Assembly (NCBI RefSeq): GCF_034259325.1
Contig: NZ_JAXIVS010000002.1
Span: 186,001-250,000 of the forward strand
Source of the DNA: Hyalangium ruber
GTDB taxonomy: Bacteria; Myxococcota; Myxococcia; Myxococcales; Myxococcaceae
DNA: 64,000 nucleotides
Direction: 5' to 3'
In this document: positions 16,518 to 25,209 of the stretch, piece after piece
Layout: every line of letters starts with the position of its first letter
Numbering within the stretch: the first letter of the stretch is position 1
Position numbers and translations under genes: made by a program
The notes under the pieces: generated by a model
What the model was told of the DNA's origin: nothing
The model's database searches: none
What the model saw: the letters and a program-made list of their open reading frames with translations, nothing else

Positions 16518-18206
16518 TCAGCCCGGCTGGCGAAGCTGGGCCTCTTGGAGGTACGCGCGCTCCAGGGCCGAGGCGCCCTGAAGGCCGGCAAGCTGCCCGA
16601 GCGTGCGCAGCAGCCCCGACTCCAGCTCCACGTCATTCACCTGTCTCGCCCAGGCCAGCGCGCGCTGGGTGTGCTCGCGGGCCTCGGGCCACCGTCGCTC
16701 GGCGGCGTACAGCTCGGCCAAGAGCTGGTGCAGCTCCGCGCAGCGAGCGTCCAGGCGCTGCTGCTCGCACGTGGTCAGCGCCGAGCGAAGCGTGGCCTCC
16801 GCCTTGGCGGGCTCGCTGGCGGCCCGCTGCGCCAGAGCGTGCTGTCGCTCCACGTCCATCAGGAACCAGGGATCGCCCTCCTCGCGCGCGGCGGACGCGT
16901 AGAGTTCCCACCGCGCCGGCAGTTGCTGGAGCAGCGGCAGAGCGCTCAGGAGAAGATCGTTCTCTCCGCTGGCCTGGAGCTGGCGGAGGAAGCCCTCGCC
17001 CTCGCTGGCCTCCAGCTTGCCCGCGACGAGCTGGGCGAAGGTGGCGGCCAGGGGCGCGCGCTTCGTGAAGTCCCGCTTCGCGATCCGCTCGAGAGAGGGC
17101 TCCAGCACGCGGGCGCCATAGTGGGCATCCAGCGCCTGGGCCACGGGCCGAAGCGCGAGCACCCGCTCCGCCGTGGGTGCGGATCCGACGGCGAGGTACA
17201 GCGAGCGGCGCGCCACGGGCGGTGCGTCTCGCACGGCGCTCTCGGGCATGGGCGTGCCCTGTTCGACCAGCGCCTTGCCCGCGTCCCTCGCGGCCTTCCA
17301 CCGGTTGCGCCGCTCCAGCACCGGGTTCTCCAGCGCGACCTTGCGCTCGCGGGCCTCGTCGCTCCAACCCGCCTCGTTGAGCGCCACCACCTTGCCGAAG
17401 CTCTCCGCCGCCAGCAGGTCCAGCCCCAGCTCGCGCAGCACCAGGCCCCGGTTCCACAGCGCCGGTGCGTGGTTGGGAGCCTTCTCCAGCACGCCCTCCA
17501 GGAGCTGGAGCGCCTCGTTCAACGAGCCCTTCGAGAACGCCAGCACCGCGCGATCGCTGTCCACGTCCACCGAGGCGGCGGCCCGAGTCAGGAACTCGGC
17601 GGCCTGCTCCCGCTCGCCGCGCAGCAGGTAGCTGGCGCCCATGCCGTGGTAGTCGCCGGCCTTCTCCAGCTTCGCGAGCTTCTCCAGCGGCACCATCTCC
17701 AGCGCGCGCTCGGTGCCGGAGCGCTTCACGTTGTAGGGCCTCCAGGTGCTGGCCCCTCCGTAGCTCAGCCGCGCCTCCAGCGAGCGCGTGGGCGCCAGCG
17801 CGAGCGCCTCGGGCTTCCCAGCTCCAGGGCCTGGCTCACGCAGCACCGCCAGCGCGAAAGCCGCCGCCAGCGAGCCGCCCAACACCAGGGTGAGGGCGGT
17901 ACGCCGACGACGGCTCCATGCGGGGCGAAAAGCTCGGGAGGACGCCTCCTCCGCAGGACGCGAAGCCTGGCTCGGGCGGAGCTCCTGCGCGGGCGGCGCG
18001 GAGGCAGACGATGCCTGCGTCTGCGTCGAGGCCAGCCGCCCACTCAGCGCCTGGAGCTGGAGGATGTCGTTGAGCTCCGCCTGGCACTGCTCGCAGGTGC
18101 CCAGGTGTACGCGGAAGGCATCGGCCTCGGCGGGCTCCAGCTCTCCGTCGGCGAAGGCGTGTACGAGGTCATGAATCTCCTCGCCCATGTCCGGCTGTTC
18201 GCTCAT
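16518..18206 (-). CDS. Zinc-finger anti-sigma factor with TPR-like periplasmic domain
   Basis: 562-aa membrane protein. The N-terminus carries an anti-sigma zinc finger (AFADGELEPAEAD, then HLGTCEQC, the H-x3-C-x2-C pattern). One membrane helix follows (about 100-120, TLVLGGSLAAAFALAVL). The outer ~430 residues are helical, Ala/Leu/Glu-rich tandem repeats of TPR style (NEALQLLEGVLEKAPNHAPALWNRGL is the clearest helix pair). The ATG overlaps the stop of the ECF sigma gene by 4 bases (ATGA), so the two are translated together. It should hold the sigma factor at the membrane until an envelope signal is sensed. It ends convergently near the hairpin at 16471. Confidence 0.88.
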   Translation of the reverse strand: MSEQPDMGEEIHDLVHAFADGELEPAEADAFRVHLGTCEQCQAELNDILQLQALSGRLASTQTQASSASAPPAQELRPSQASRPAEEASSRAFRPAWSRRRRTALTLVLGGSLAAAFALAVLREPGPGAGKPEALALAPTRSLEARLSYGGASTWRPYNVKRSGTERALEMVPLEKLAKLEKAGDYHGMGASYLLRGEREQAAEFLTRAAASVDVDSDRAVLAFSKGSLNEALQLLEGVLEKAPNHAPALWNRGLVLRELGLDLLAAESFGKVVALNEAGWSDEARERKVALENPVLERRNRWKAARDAGKALVEQGTPMPESAVRDAPPVARRSLYLAVGSAPTAERVLALRPVAQALDAHYGARVLEPSLERIAKRDFTKRAPLAATFAQLVAGKLEASEGEGFLRQLQASGENDLLLSALPLLQQLPARWELYASAAREEGDPWFLMDVERQHALAQRAASEPAKAEATLRSALTTCEQQRLDARCAELHQLLAELYAAERRWPEAREHTQRALAWARQVNDVELESGLLRTLGQLAGLQGASALERAYLQEAQLRQPG

Positions 18207-18727
18207 GCCCCGCCTCCCGTGGCCACGGGCATCAGCAGCTCCTTGAGGCGGCGGCGCGCGCGGATGAGCCGCGTGCCCACGGTGGCCTTGGGGATGCCCA
18301 GCTTCTCGGCGATCTCGATATAGGAGCGCCCTTCCAACGCATGGAGCTGGTACACGAGGCGGAACTCCTCGGGGATCTTCTCCAGCGCCTCATTGAGTTG
18401 CTCGGGGCTGATGGAGGCCCAGCCCGGCTGTGCCTCGGCCTCGGGGGCGGCGATGCGCTCCTCCACCTCTTCCGCGGACACGTCCGCCCGGCGCTCCCGG
18501 GTGCGCGAGCGGCAACGGTCGATGAAGATGTTGTGCAGGATGGTGAGCAACCAGGCGCGGCCATCCGTCCCCACCTTGTAGCGAGACAGGCTGCGCAGTC
18601 CGCGCTCCAACGTGTCCTGGACGAGGTCCCTCGCATCCGTGGGGTTGCCACACAGCCGCAGCGCGGTGCCGTGGAGGGCGGACTCGTGCTCCCGGACGAA
18701 GGCCGCGAACCACCGGCTGTCCATCAT
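18203..18727 (-). CDS. ECF (group 4) RNA polymerase sigma factor
   Basis: 174-aa sigma factor from ATG 18727. Region 2 is seen in LRLCGNPTDARDLVQDTLER and GTDGRAWLLTILHNIFIDRCRS. Region 4 is seen in LEKIPEEFRLVYQLHALEGR and IEIAEKLGIPKATVGTRLIR. No region 3, as normal for ECF factors. The frame stays open to ATG 18850; the extra 41 residues lack sigma features and neither start has a good ribosome site, so the shorter form is chosen with caution. It is overlapped by its anti-sigma gene. The promoter it recognises is not known, though ECF genes usually drive their own. Confidence 0.88.
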   Translation of the reverse strand: MMDSRWFAAFVREHESALHGTALRLCGNPTDARDLVQDTLERGLRSLSRYKVGTDGRAWLLTILHNIFIDRCRSRTRERRADVSAEEVEERIAAPEAEAQPGWASISPEQLNEALEKIPEEFRLVYQLHALEGRSYIEIAEKLGIPKATVGTRLIRARRRLKELLMPVATGGGA

Positions 18728-18879
18728 GGGCGTTGGCAGGGACCCGGAATCCAAGCGGGACGCAGGCTGGTCCGTCCGCTCCCGGGCAGTCAAGCTTCGA
18801 AAGCGCAGGGAGGAGCCGAGACCGTCGTGATGTAGGGCAACCGCGTCCATATTGCCCAGCAGAACGACGGTCCCCGGAG

Positions 18880-18896
18880 ATCTTCCCGGGGAAGAT
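18880..18896. promoter_or_regulatory. Perfect 8-bp inverted repeat upstream of the sigma gene
   Basis: ATCTTCCC-G-GGGAAGAT is perfectly symmetrical and sits 30-150 bases ahead of the two possible sigma starts. The surrounding bases repeat TTCCCGGGGAA-like motifs. It could be an operator for the sigma operon. The run TTTTT follows on the plus strand, but no plus-strand gene ends here. Confidence 0.35.
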
Positions 18897-18939
18897 TTTT
18901 CCCAAACTCCCGGAGCGAGAGAATTCTGGGCGTTGAGGC

Positions 18940-19443
18940 CTAGCGGTTGCGCCGAACGAGCTCCTCATTGAGGAGATTGGCGAAGCCCACCCAACCCAGA
19001 TAGGGCGCCACGAGCGCCGCCGCGGGCCGGTCCACCTTTCTCGCGGCGGCGATGTAGGCGGCGATGCTCGTGCCGAGCGCGAGGTTGTCCACCAGCGAGG
19101 ACTTCAGCCGCCGCTTGCCGAAGAAGAGCCAGGACCAGGCCGCGTTCAGGCCGAGCTGGAGCGTCCACAGGCCCAAGGCGCGTGAGCGGGCCGGCCCCGA
19201 GGGCGCGTTCCACACCCGCCAGCCCGACAGGGCGATGCAGCCGTAGAGCACCGGCCACACATAGCGGAACGTGGCCTTGGGCGGCTGGAACGGAGGCTTG
19301 CGCAGCCGGCGGTACCAGAGCTGCGTTCCATGATTCGTCACCCGAGCGCCCAGGGCGGCCGTACCCGCTGTCAGCGCGCTGAAGACTCCCAGGGCCACGG
19401 CTGATTCACGCCTCATCGCCGGGCTTCGCAGTGAAAGCTGCAT
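18940..19443 (-). CDS. tspO: TspO/MBR family membrane protein
   Basis: 167-aa protein with five hydrophobic segments, the usual TspO count. Signature residues are WYRRLRKPPFQPPKATFRYVW (with the conserved Trp/Pro-rich loop), WPVLYGCIALSGW, and GLWTLQLGLNAAWSWLFF. It ends in LLNEELVRRNR. TspO proteins bind tetrapyrroles and help in porphyrin breakdown or stress signalling in the outer or cell membrane. ATG 19443 has GGAGG about 8 bases ahead. It lies between the sigma operon and the ferritin-like pair, all on the same strand, but gaps of 90-100 bases suggest it is separately controlled. Confidence 0.92.
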   Translation of the reverse strand: MQLSLRSPAMRRESAVALGVFSALTAGTAALGARVTNHGTQLWYRRLRKPPFQPPKATFRYVWPVLYGCIALSGWRVWNAPSGPARSRALGLWTLQLGLNAAWSWLFFGKRRLKSSLVDNLALGTSIAAYIAAARKVDRPAAALVAPYLGWVGFANLLNEELVRRNR

Positions 19444-19542
19444 CGTCGAACCTCCGAGAAAAAATCCAGGGTTGGAAATGCCGACCCCGGAGGAAGCAGC
19501 CTTCCTCCGGGCATCGGGTTCTTCATGCTGGCAGCAGGGGCC

Positions 19543-20301
19543 CTACGGCGCGGGGACTCCGGCCTCCTCCCGCACTCCGGCCTCACCCGTCACGGCGGCG
19601 ATGAGCCACCGCCGCACCAGCAGCAGGTGCTCCGCCTCCGCACCTAGCGCCTGCTCGAACTGATCCACGAGCTCGGTCTGCCCCAGCCCCTGGGCCAGCT
19701 CGATGAGCAGCTCCCAGCCGGCGTTGTCCGTCAGCTCCGCCACCATCAGCGCTTCCAGGCACTGCACCAGGTTGGTGCGCGGGTCGGTGAGCACCGCCGG
19801 AATGCCCTTGGAGGCCACCGCCGCCAGGTCCGCCGAGGGTGTCAGCGCCGTCGGATCCGCGCCCAGCTTCTCCATCGCCTCGCGGAGGAGGACGAAGTGG
19901 GACAGCTCATCGCGCATGATCTTCTCGAGCTGCTCGCGCGAGGGCCCCCCCGGCCACGTGCCGTGCAGGTCGAACTTGCTCAGGGCCGCCTCGTACAGCC
20001 GCACCCCGGTGCGCTCGAAGCCGAGCCGTTCGCCCAGCTTGTCGATGAACACCGTGGGCTTGTTGCCCTTGAGCATCTCCTTGGCCGTCGTGAACATGCC
20101 CTTGAGCGTGGCCGGCACCGGCACCGTGCCCAGCCCGTACCCCTCGCGGGCGTACTCGGTCCGCACCTCGGCGATGCCCAGCTCGCTGCCAGGAGAGCTC
20201 GGCAGCCCCTCCAGTGCGCCCTGGATGGCTTCCTTGCTCTCGATGGGCGAGGTCTGGATGCCCGTCCGGTTGAGCCCCACGTCGCTGGTCGTCTTCTTCA
20301 T
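19543..20301 (-). CDS. Ferritin-like domain protein 1
   Basis: 252-aa protein of mainly helical structure. Diiron-type residues appear in EKIMRDELSHFVLLREAMEK (E-x2-H spacing), QCLEALMVAELTDNAGW and QALGAEAEHLLLVRRWL (E-x2-H again). This fits a four-helix ferritin-like bundle with a non-heme diiron site. The first ~80 residues form a separate N-terminal part. ATG 20301 has GGGAGG 8 bases before it and overlaps the stop of the second ferritin-like gene (ATGA). Related proteins in soil bacteria are stress-linked or oxidoreductases; the reaction is unknown here. Confidence 0.82.
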   Translation of the reverse strand: MKKTTSDVGLNRTGIQTSPIESKEAIQGALEGLPSSPGSELGIAEVRTEYAREGYGLGTVPVPATLKGMFTTAKEMLKGNKPTVFIDKLGERLGFERTGVRLYEAALSKFDLHGTWPGGPSREQLEKIMRDELSHFVLLREAMEKLGADPTALTPSADLAAVASKGIPAVLTDPRTNLVQCLEALMVAELTDNAGWELLIELAQGLGQTELVDQFEQALGAEAEHLLLVRRWLIAAVTGEAGVREEAGVPAP

Positions 20302-21503
20302 TGCCGCAGCCTCCCTTCCGGCGTCACCCCCAAGCCCTGCACGCGCCCAGCCAGCTCCGTACCGGGCGTCCACTGGTAGCCCGCGGCCGCCGTCTCGGAG
20401 GGCGAGCCCTCCGCGTTGAGCTGGTCGCGGTACTGCAACGAGCGGTGGCCCGGCGGCAGCTCGCCCTTGTCCACGAAGGTCGTGCCGTCGGTCCGCAGGT
20501 CCACCTCCTGGTTCAGCACGCGGCGCACGAACTCGCGGTGGCTCTTGAAGGCCACCGGCTCGGGCAACGTGGCCGGCAGGATCTCGGCGGGGTCGCGCCC
20601 CTCCAGCCGCTGGAACAGCTCCATCACGTAGTGCAGGTGGCCCAGCTCGTAGTCCACGAAGCGCTGCCAGATGGCCTTGATGCGCGCGTTGCCCTCGTAC
20701 GCCAGGCACGAGTAGTAGGCGTAGACCTCCATCGCCTCGTGCAGCAGCCACTTCTCCAGCAGCGTCTCGTCCGGATCCTGCAGCGAGCCGTACTGGGTGA
20801 CGTGCTGCTCCTCGATGGCGGCGATCTCCGCGTAGAGCTGACGCGCCACGGGGTCGGAGAACATCGGGCCGATGGTCATGTAGAAGTCATGTGTCTGGAA
20901 CTCGGCCGCCGTGATGAGGATCGCGTGGATCTTCGTGAGCGGGTGCGCCGCGCGCCGGTCATACGAGCGCCGCAGGTCATCCAGCGGGTGGCGGTGCTCC
21001 ACCGCCGTGGGACGCCCGGGACGGATGTCCGAGTAGGACTGGACGAGGTAGTTGGGGTCCTTGCCCTCGATGCGGTCGTACAGGGCCGCGTAGCGATAGA
21101 GGTGGTCGAAGTCCTCCAGCAGGCCGAAGCGGTACGCCTGCGCCATGTACGCGTCCGGCTCCTTCTGCGCCACGCTGGCCGTCACCTCGATGGCCACTTG
21201 CTCGAAGCCGATGGTCGTCTCGATTGGACTTTGGTCCGGTGGGTTGAGCCAGTTGACCAGCGTCTGCTGGAAGTGCTCGGCGCGCCGCACGAGCGCCAGC
21301 GGCTCCCGCAGCTCCCGGTTCATCCGGGCCGCGAGGTGCTTGAAGCGCAGCGCGTCGGCCTCCAGGCCGTTCATCAGGATGACTCTCACGCGCGTGAAGG
21401 CATCGTCATCCAGCTTGCTGTAAGGGCGTTGCACGAGGTCCTTCCAGGTAAAGACCTGGCGGTCCAAGGCGACGCCCTTCTCTTTGAAAAGATCCAGGGC
21501 CAC
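20298..21503 (-). CDS. Ferritin-like domain protein 2
   Basis: 401-aa helical protein, first gene of the pair. Candidate metal ligands are in ITAAEFQTHDFYMTIG, EIAAIEEQHVTQYGSL, EAMEVYAYYSCLA and FVDYELGHLHYVMELF. These repeat the E-x2-H theme four times and give the Glu/His set of a diiron bundle. The C-terminal ~80 residues (ELPPGHRSLQYRDQLN) lie outside the bundle. No signal peptide. Its stop overlaps the start of ferritin-like protein 1, so the two are made together and may form a heteromer. The upstream 145 bases should hold the operon promoter. Confidence 0.82.
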   Translation of the reverse strand: MALDLFKEKGVALDRQVFTWKDLVQRPYSKLDDDAFTRVRVILMNGLEADALRFKHLAARMNRELREPLALVRRAEHFQQTLVNWLNPPDQSPIETTIGFEQVAIEVTASVAQKEPDAYMAQAYRFGLLEDFDHLYRYAALYDRIEGKDPNYLVQSYSDIRPGRPTAVEHRHPLDDLRRSYDRRAAHPLTKIHAILITAAEFQTHDFYMTIGPMFSDPVARQLYAEIAAIEEQHVTQYGSLQDPDETLLEKWLLHEAMEVYAYYSCLAYEGNARIKAIWQRFVDYELGHLHYVMELFQRLEGRDPAEILPATLPEPVAFKSHREFVRRVLNQEVDLRTDGTTFVDKGELPPGHRSLQYRDQLNAEGSPSETAAAGYQWTPGTELAGRVQGLGVTPEGRLRQ

Positions 21504-21648
21504 GTGTGACTCCTTGGGAAAAGAGAAGTGAGGTGGGTTCGCGCCTTAAGCTCCGACGCAACCCAAGGACCGGCAACGCGCGGAGGCACGCCGACCGGGC
21601 TCCACGGGGGGCCTCGATTGCTCGTCTGACTGCCTGCTGTCCCGGGAA

Positions 21649-22239
21649 CTACCAGCGCACGCGCATCGTGGCGACGCGGCCCTCTTCACTCACGTGGCTG
21701 GGGCTGATGACACCGGTGGTGACACCGCACTCCTCGAACAGGAGGCGCAGCGAGCCCTCCCAGGCGGCCCAGGAGGAAGCCCCCATCGCGGAGTTGGAGC
21801 GGATCTGCAACATCCCCGAGCGCGCTCCCTCCGGGGTGTACTTGAACTCGAGCCCCTGGAAGAAGGAACGGTAGAGGCTGCTCATGTTCGCGAACAGCGA
21901 GGCGGGGCTGCGCCCGTGCTTGTTCAACATCATCTGCATCAGCGGCTTGAGGAAGCGGCCCGTGGTGCCGCTCGTCGCCGCGTAGCCCAGGGCCCTCATG
22001 CCCTCCAGGCCCTGCAGCTTCATCACCGCGTCGAAGATGAGCGGCAGCGCGTCACTCTCCATCCACACGGTGGGCACGGGCGGGGTGTCCATCATCCCCT
22101 GCACGTGCGGCGGCACCATCAGCCGCACCACGGCGCGCAGTCCCATGGCGTCGAGCCCGTCGAGGTAGGCCCGGAAGGTGCTCCCGGAGAACTTCTCATG
22201 GCCACGCTTGGGGTTATCCACGCTTGCTCTCGTAGGCAT
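21649..22239 (-). CDS. Myxobacterial hypothetical protein, DUF2378/HNOB-like
   Basis: 196-aa cytoplasmic protein. Helical N-terminus (FRAYLDGLDAMGLRAVVRLM), then DALPLIFDAVMKLQGLEGMR, ALGYAATSGTTGRFLKPLMQMM and beta segments RSFFQGLEFKY and LRLLFEECGVTTGVI. The layout resembles the myxobacterial paralogous family DUF2378 (TIGR02265), which shares a distant fold with V4R and heme-NO-binding domains. This is a resemblance, not a sure match. ATG 22239 is chosen over 22284 because the extra 15 residues look random; neither has a good ribosome site. It is divergent from the cyclase gene with 66 bases between. Confidence 0.65.
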   Translation of the reverse strand: MPTRASVDNPKRGHEKFSGSTFRAYLDGLDAMGLRAVVRLMVPPHVQGMMDTPPVPTVWMESDALPLIFDAVMKLQGLEGMRALGYAATSGTTGRFLKPLMQMMLNKHGRSPASLFANMSSLYRSFFQGLEFKYTPEGARSGMLQIRSNSAMGASSWAAWEGSLRLLFEECGVTTGVISPSHVSEEGRVATMRVRW

Positions 22240-22305
22240 CAATGTAACGCACGCCGCAGGTGAGCGCGCCCGGTCGGCTGGCATAGAGTCGAGCGGAGCG
22301 AGGGA

Positions 22306-24654
22306 ATGCCGTTCATGGAGAGTGATACCCGGAGAGTCCTACGGATGCGCCTGCGCAACAACCTGGCGATGATGCTGGGGCTTGCGGGGGTGTCCACGGG
22401 CGTGGCGGTGGCGTGCTGGCTGCTGGGGTGGTTGTGGCTGCCCAACCTGGAGCGCGCCCTGTACGACAGCGCGCTGACCACCTTCACCCGCAATCGAGCG
22501 CAGTCGCAGGACATCATCGTGGTGGCCATCGATCAATCGAGCATCGACGGCATCCGCAACAACCCCTCGTACGCGCGCAACTACGGCACCTATCCCTGGA
22601 CGCGCAGCCTGTGGGCCCGCATCGCCGAGGAGCTGTCGGCGAGTGGCGCACGCGCCGTCATGTTCGACGCGGTGATGGACGAGCGCTACACCGACCCCAG
22701 CGCGGACCTCGCCCTCACCCGGGTGCTCGCGGAGACCGGCCTGCCGTTCTACCTGGGCGTCTCCAGCCACCCGAGCGCCGCGCCGCTGCCGAAGGTGGAG
22801 CCCTCCAACGTCCTGCCCATGCCCGCCAGGCCTCCGGAGCCCGCACCCGTGGAGCCCGCCGAGGAGGAGTTCGTCGACGTGGACGAGGAGCAGGTCCAGC
22901 CGCAGGTGGACCCGGAGGCGGCGGCACGCGCGCTGGCCTTCCCGGTGCGGACGGACGGACGCGCGCTGCCGCGTCTGGAGTCCGAGCCCGCGCCCGGCAT
23001 GCTCATCCCCAATCACGTGGTACCCCCGCTCGCCTCGCTGCTGCCAGAGGTGGACGGCTTCGGCCTGGTGGAGGTGGAGCCGGATCCGGACGGAAGCATG
23101 CGCCGCACGCGCTTCGCGTACACGGACGGGACGAACAGCTACGTCACGCTGCCGGTGGCGCTGGCGGCGGACCTCTTCGGCGCCCAGGAGCTCGAGTTCT
23201 CGGGCCGGAAGATGCGGCTGGGCTCGCGCGAGTTCGCGGTCAACCCGGACGGCAGCGCGGAGCTGGACTACGGAGGCCCGCTGCATGAGCGCTTTCACGT
23301 CGTCCCCCTGGTGGCCGTGCTGGATGCGTGGGTGCAGCGCAGCCAGGGGAAGCCGCGGGGCCTGTCCGCCGACCTGTTCCGCAACAAGGTGGTCGTCATC
23401 GGTGGCACGGCGGTGGGGTTGGGGGACAACAAGGCCACGCCGTTCGCGGCGACCACGCCGGGGGTGAGCAAGCAACTGGCGGTGGTGGAGAACTTCCTCG
23501 CCGGGCGCTTCATCATCGAGTCCCCCGTCTGGGTGAGCGTGCTGTTCGCGCTCGGGCTGTCCCTGGTGTCGGCGGTGGCGCTGATGATGCTGCGCCGTCC
23601 GGCGCTGGAGCTGCTCTGGCTGCTGGGGCTCGTGCCGTTCGTCTTCTTGATGATGGGGCTCCTGCTGGCGTTCCAGCGGGTACACCTGCTCACCGCGCTG
23701 CCCGCCATCGCCGGCATGCTCTCCAGCATGGGGGCGGCGGCCTTGAACCACTTCTCGGCCAACCGCGAGGCCGCCTTCATCCGCCAGGCGTTCAGCCGCT
23801 ACATGGAGCCGAAGCTCATCGAGCAGATGGTGGAGGAGAATCAGCTGCCGAAGCTGGATGGCGAGGAGCGCGAAATCACCGCCTTCTTCAGCGACATCCG
23901 CGGCTTCTCCACCTTCTCCGAGCGCTTCAAGGAGGACCCTCGCGCGCTGGTCCGCGTGCTCAACATGTACCTGACGCGGGTGAGCTCCTCGCTGCTGCGC
24001 GAGGGCGGCTGCCTGGACAAGTACATCGGCGACGCGGTGGTGTGCCTCTTCGGCGCGCCCTTCGGCCACTCGGACCACGCGGTGCGCGCCTGCCGCGGGG
24101 CGCTGGCGGCCAAGGCGGAGGTGGATCGGCTGCGCGCCGAGTTCCGCCGGGATGGCCTACCGGATGTGTACACGCGCATCGGCCTGAACAGCGCGAAGCT
24201 CTTCGTGGGCAACTTCGGCAGCGAGCAGCTCTTCGACTACACGGCCATCGGCGATGGCATGAACCTGGCGGCGCGGCTGGAAGGGGCCAACAAGGCCTAC
24301 GGCTCGCTCATCATGATCGGCCCGCGCACCTATGAGCTGGCCCGGGACTTCATCGAGGTGCGTGAGCTGGACCAGGTGCGGGTGGCGGGCAAGACGGAGG
24401 CGGTGACGGTGTACGAGCTGCTGGCCCTCAAGGGCCAGCTGCCCGTCGGCAAGCGCGAGACGGTGGCGCGCTACCATGACGCGCTGGCGCTCTACCGGCA
24501 GGCGCGCTTCGCCGAGGCCGCGGCGGTGTTGGAGACGCAGCGGGCGAGGGACCCCGAGGACGGTCCGTTGGCCGCGCTGCTCGCGCGCTGCCGCAAATAC
24601 GAGCAGACTCCTCCCCCGCTGCCCTTCGATGGGGTGGCGAACCTGGACAAATAG
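22306..24654 (+). CDS. CHASE2-domain class III adenylate/guanylate cyclase
   Basis: 782-aa membrane receptor cyclase. One N-terminal membrane helix (about 20-45) leads to an outer CHASE2 sensor (IIVVAIDQSSIDGI, YPWTRSLWARIAEEL, AVMFDAVMDE, then NKVVVIGGTAVGLGD). An acidic, Pro-rich insert lies at about 165-205. Two to three membrane helices (about 409-480) precede the catalytic domain with metal-binding Asp in FFSDIRGFSTFSERF and YIGDAVVCLFGAPF, and the transition-state motif DGMNLAARLEG. The GxFVGNFGSEQ motif is intact. Start 22306, 22315 or 22345 is possible. First gene of a five-gene unit with SH3b and M48 genes, 18 bases apart, so its cyclic nucleotide may report on the same envelope stress. 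Confidence 0.92.
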   Translation: MPFMESDTRRVLRMRLRNNLAMMLGLAGVSTGVAVACWLLGWLWLPNLERALYDSALTTFTRNRAQSQDIIVVAIDQSSIDGIRNNPSYARNYGTYPWTRSLWARIAEELSASGARAVMFDAVMDERYTDPSADLALTRVLAETGLPFYLGVSSHPSAAPLPKVEPSNVLPMPARPPEPAPVEPAEEEFVDVDEEQVQPQVDPEAAARALAFPVRTDGRALPRLESEPAPGMLIPNHVVPPLASLLPEVDGFGLVEVEPDPDGSMRRTRFAYTDGTNSYVTLPVALAADLFGAQELEFSGRKMRLGSREFAVNPDGSAELDYGGPLHERFHVVPLVAVLDAWVQRSQGKPRGLSADLFRNKVVVIGGTAVGLGDNKATPFAATTPGVSKQLAVVENFLAGRFIIESPVWVSVLFALGLSLVSAVALMMLRRPALELLWLLGLVPFVFLMMGLLLAFQRVHLLTALPAIAGMLSSMGAAALNHFSANREAAFIRQAFSRYMEPKLIEQMVEENQLPKLDGEEREITAFFSDIRGFSTFSERFKEDPRALVRVLNMYLTRVSSSLLREGGCLDKYIGDAVVCLFGAPFGHSDHAVRACRGALAAKAEVDRLRAEFRRDGLPDVYTRIGLNSAKLFVGNFGSEQLFDYTAIGDGMNLAARLEGANKAYGSLIMIGPRTYELARDFIEVRELDQVRVAGKTEAVTVYELLALKGQLPVGKRETVARYHDALALYRQARFAEAAAVLETQRARDPEDGPLAALLARCRKYEQTPPPLPFDGVANLDK

Positions 24655-24672
24655 AAGAGAGCCGAGGACGCC

Positions 24673-25209
24673 ATGCGCATCAGAGGACGAAGGTGGGTGG
24701 CCGTGCTGGCCTTGTGTGCCGCGGGCGCGGCCCTGGCGGTCAAGCAGGGCGGCAGCCTGTACGTGAAGGCCCGCAACACCCGGCTGATGAGCACCCCCTC
24801 GCCCACCGCGGATGCGGTCGCCATCCTCCAGCCCGGCCAGCAGGTGACGTGGCTGGGCGTGGACCCGAAGAACAAGCAGTGGCACCGCGTGGAGGCCAGC
24901 GGCAAGCAGGGCCTGGTGTTCCAGTCCAACCTCTCCTCGCAGCCGCCCCAGCTGGAGCTCGTCGCCCAGAATGGGGTGCGGCAGGTGGACCCCGTGGCGT
25001 TCTCCAGCTCCGGCGCGGCGGTGAAGCTGCTGGGCGACGGCGTCATCAACTACGGCAAGGCCAAGGGCACGGACTATGGCCAGGCGGCGACGCAGCTTCG
25101 CCAGCTCGGCACGCTCGCCCGGGAGATTCCGCTGCAGGAGGTCTCCGAGCGGGCGCGGAAGGCCCAGCTCCATCCGGTGGTAGGTCCCCAGAACGGAGGC
25201 ACGCCATGA
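24673..25209 (+). CDS. Secreted SH3b-domain protein, copy 1
   Basis: 178-aa protein with a signal peptide (MRIRGRRWVAVLALCAAGAA, cut near ALA). The SH3b domain spans about 25-90: LYVKARNTRLMSTPSPTADA, ILQPGQQVTWLG, KQWHRVEASGKQGLVFQSNL. The C-terminal ~85 residues are helical and rich in Gln/Ala. Its stop overlaps the following M48 protease start by 4 bases (ATGA). Nearly the whole gene recurs at 26224. SH3b domains bind peptidoglycan or target proteases, so it probably guides the partner protease. Confidence 0.85.
   Translation: MRIRGRRWVAVLALCAAGAALAVKQGGSLYVKARNTRLMSTPSPTADAVAILQPGQQVTWLGVDPKNKQWHRVEASGKQGLVFQSNLSSQPPQLELVAQNGVRQVDPVAFSSSGAAVKLLGDGVINYGKAKGTDYGQAATQLRQLGTLAREIPLQEVSERARKAQLHPVVGPQNGGTP

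Noticed and set aside
18727-18850. N-terminal extension of the ECF sigma factor
   Set aside because: The frame is open, but the 41 residues lack sigma features and cover the likely promoter region.
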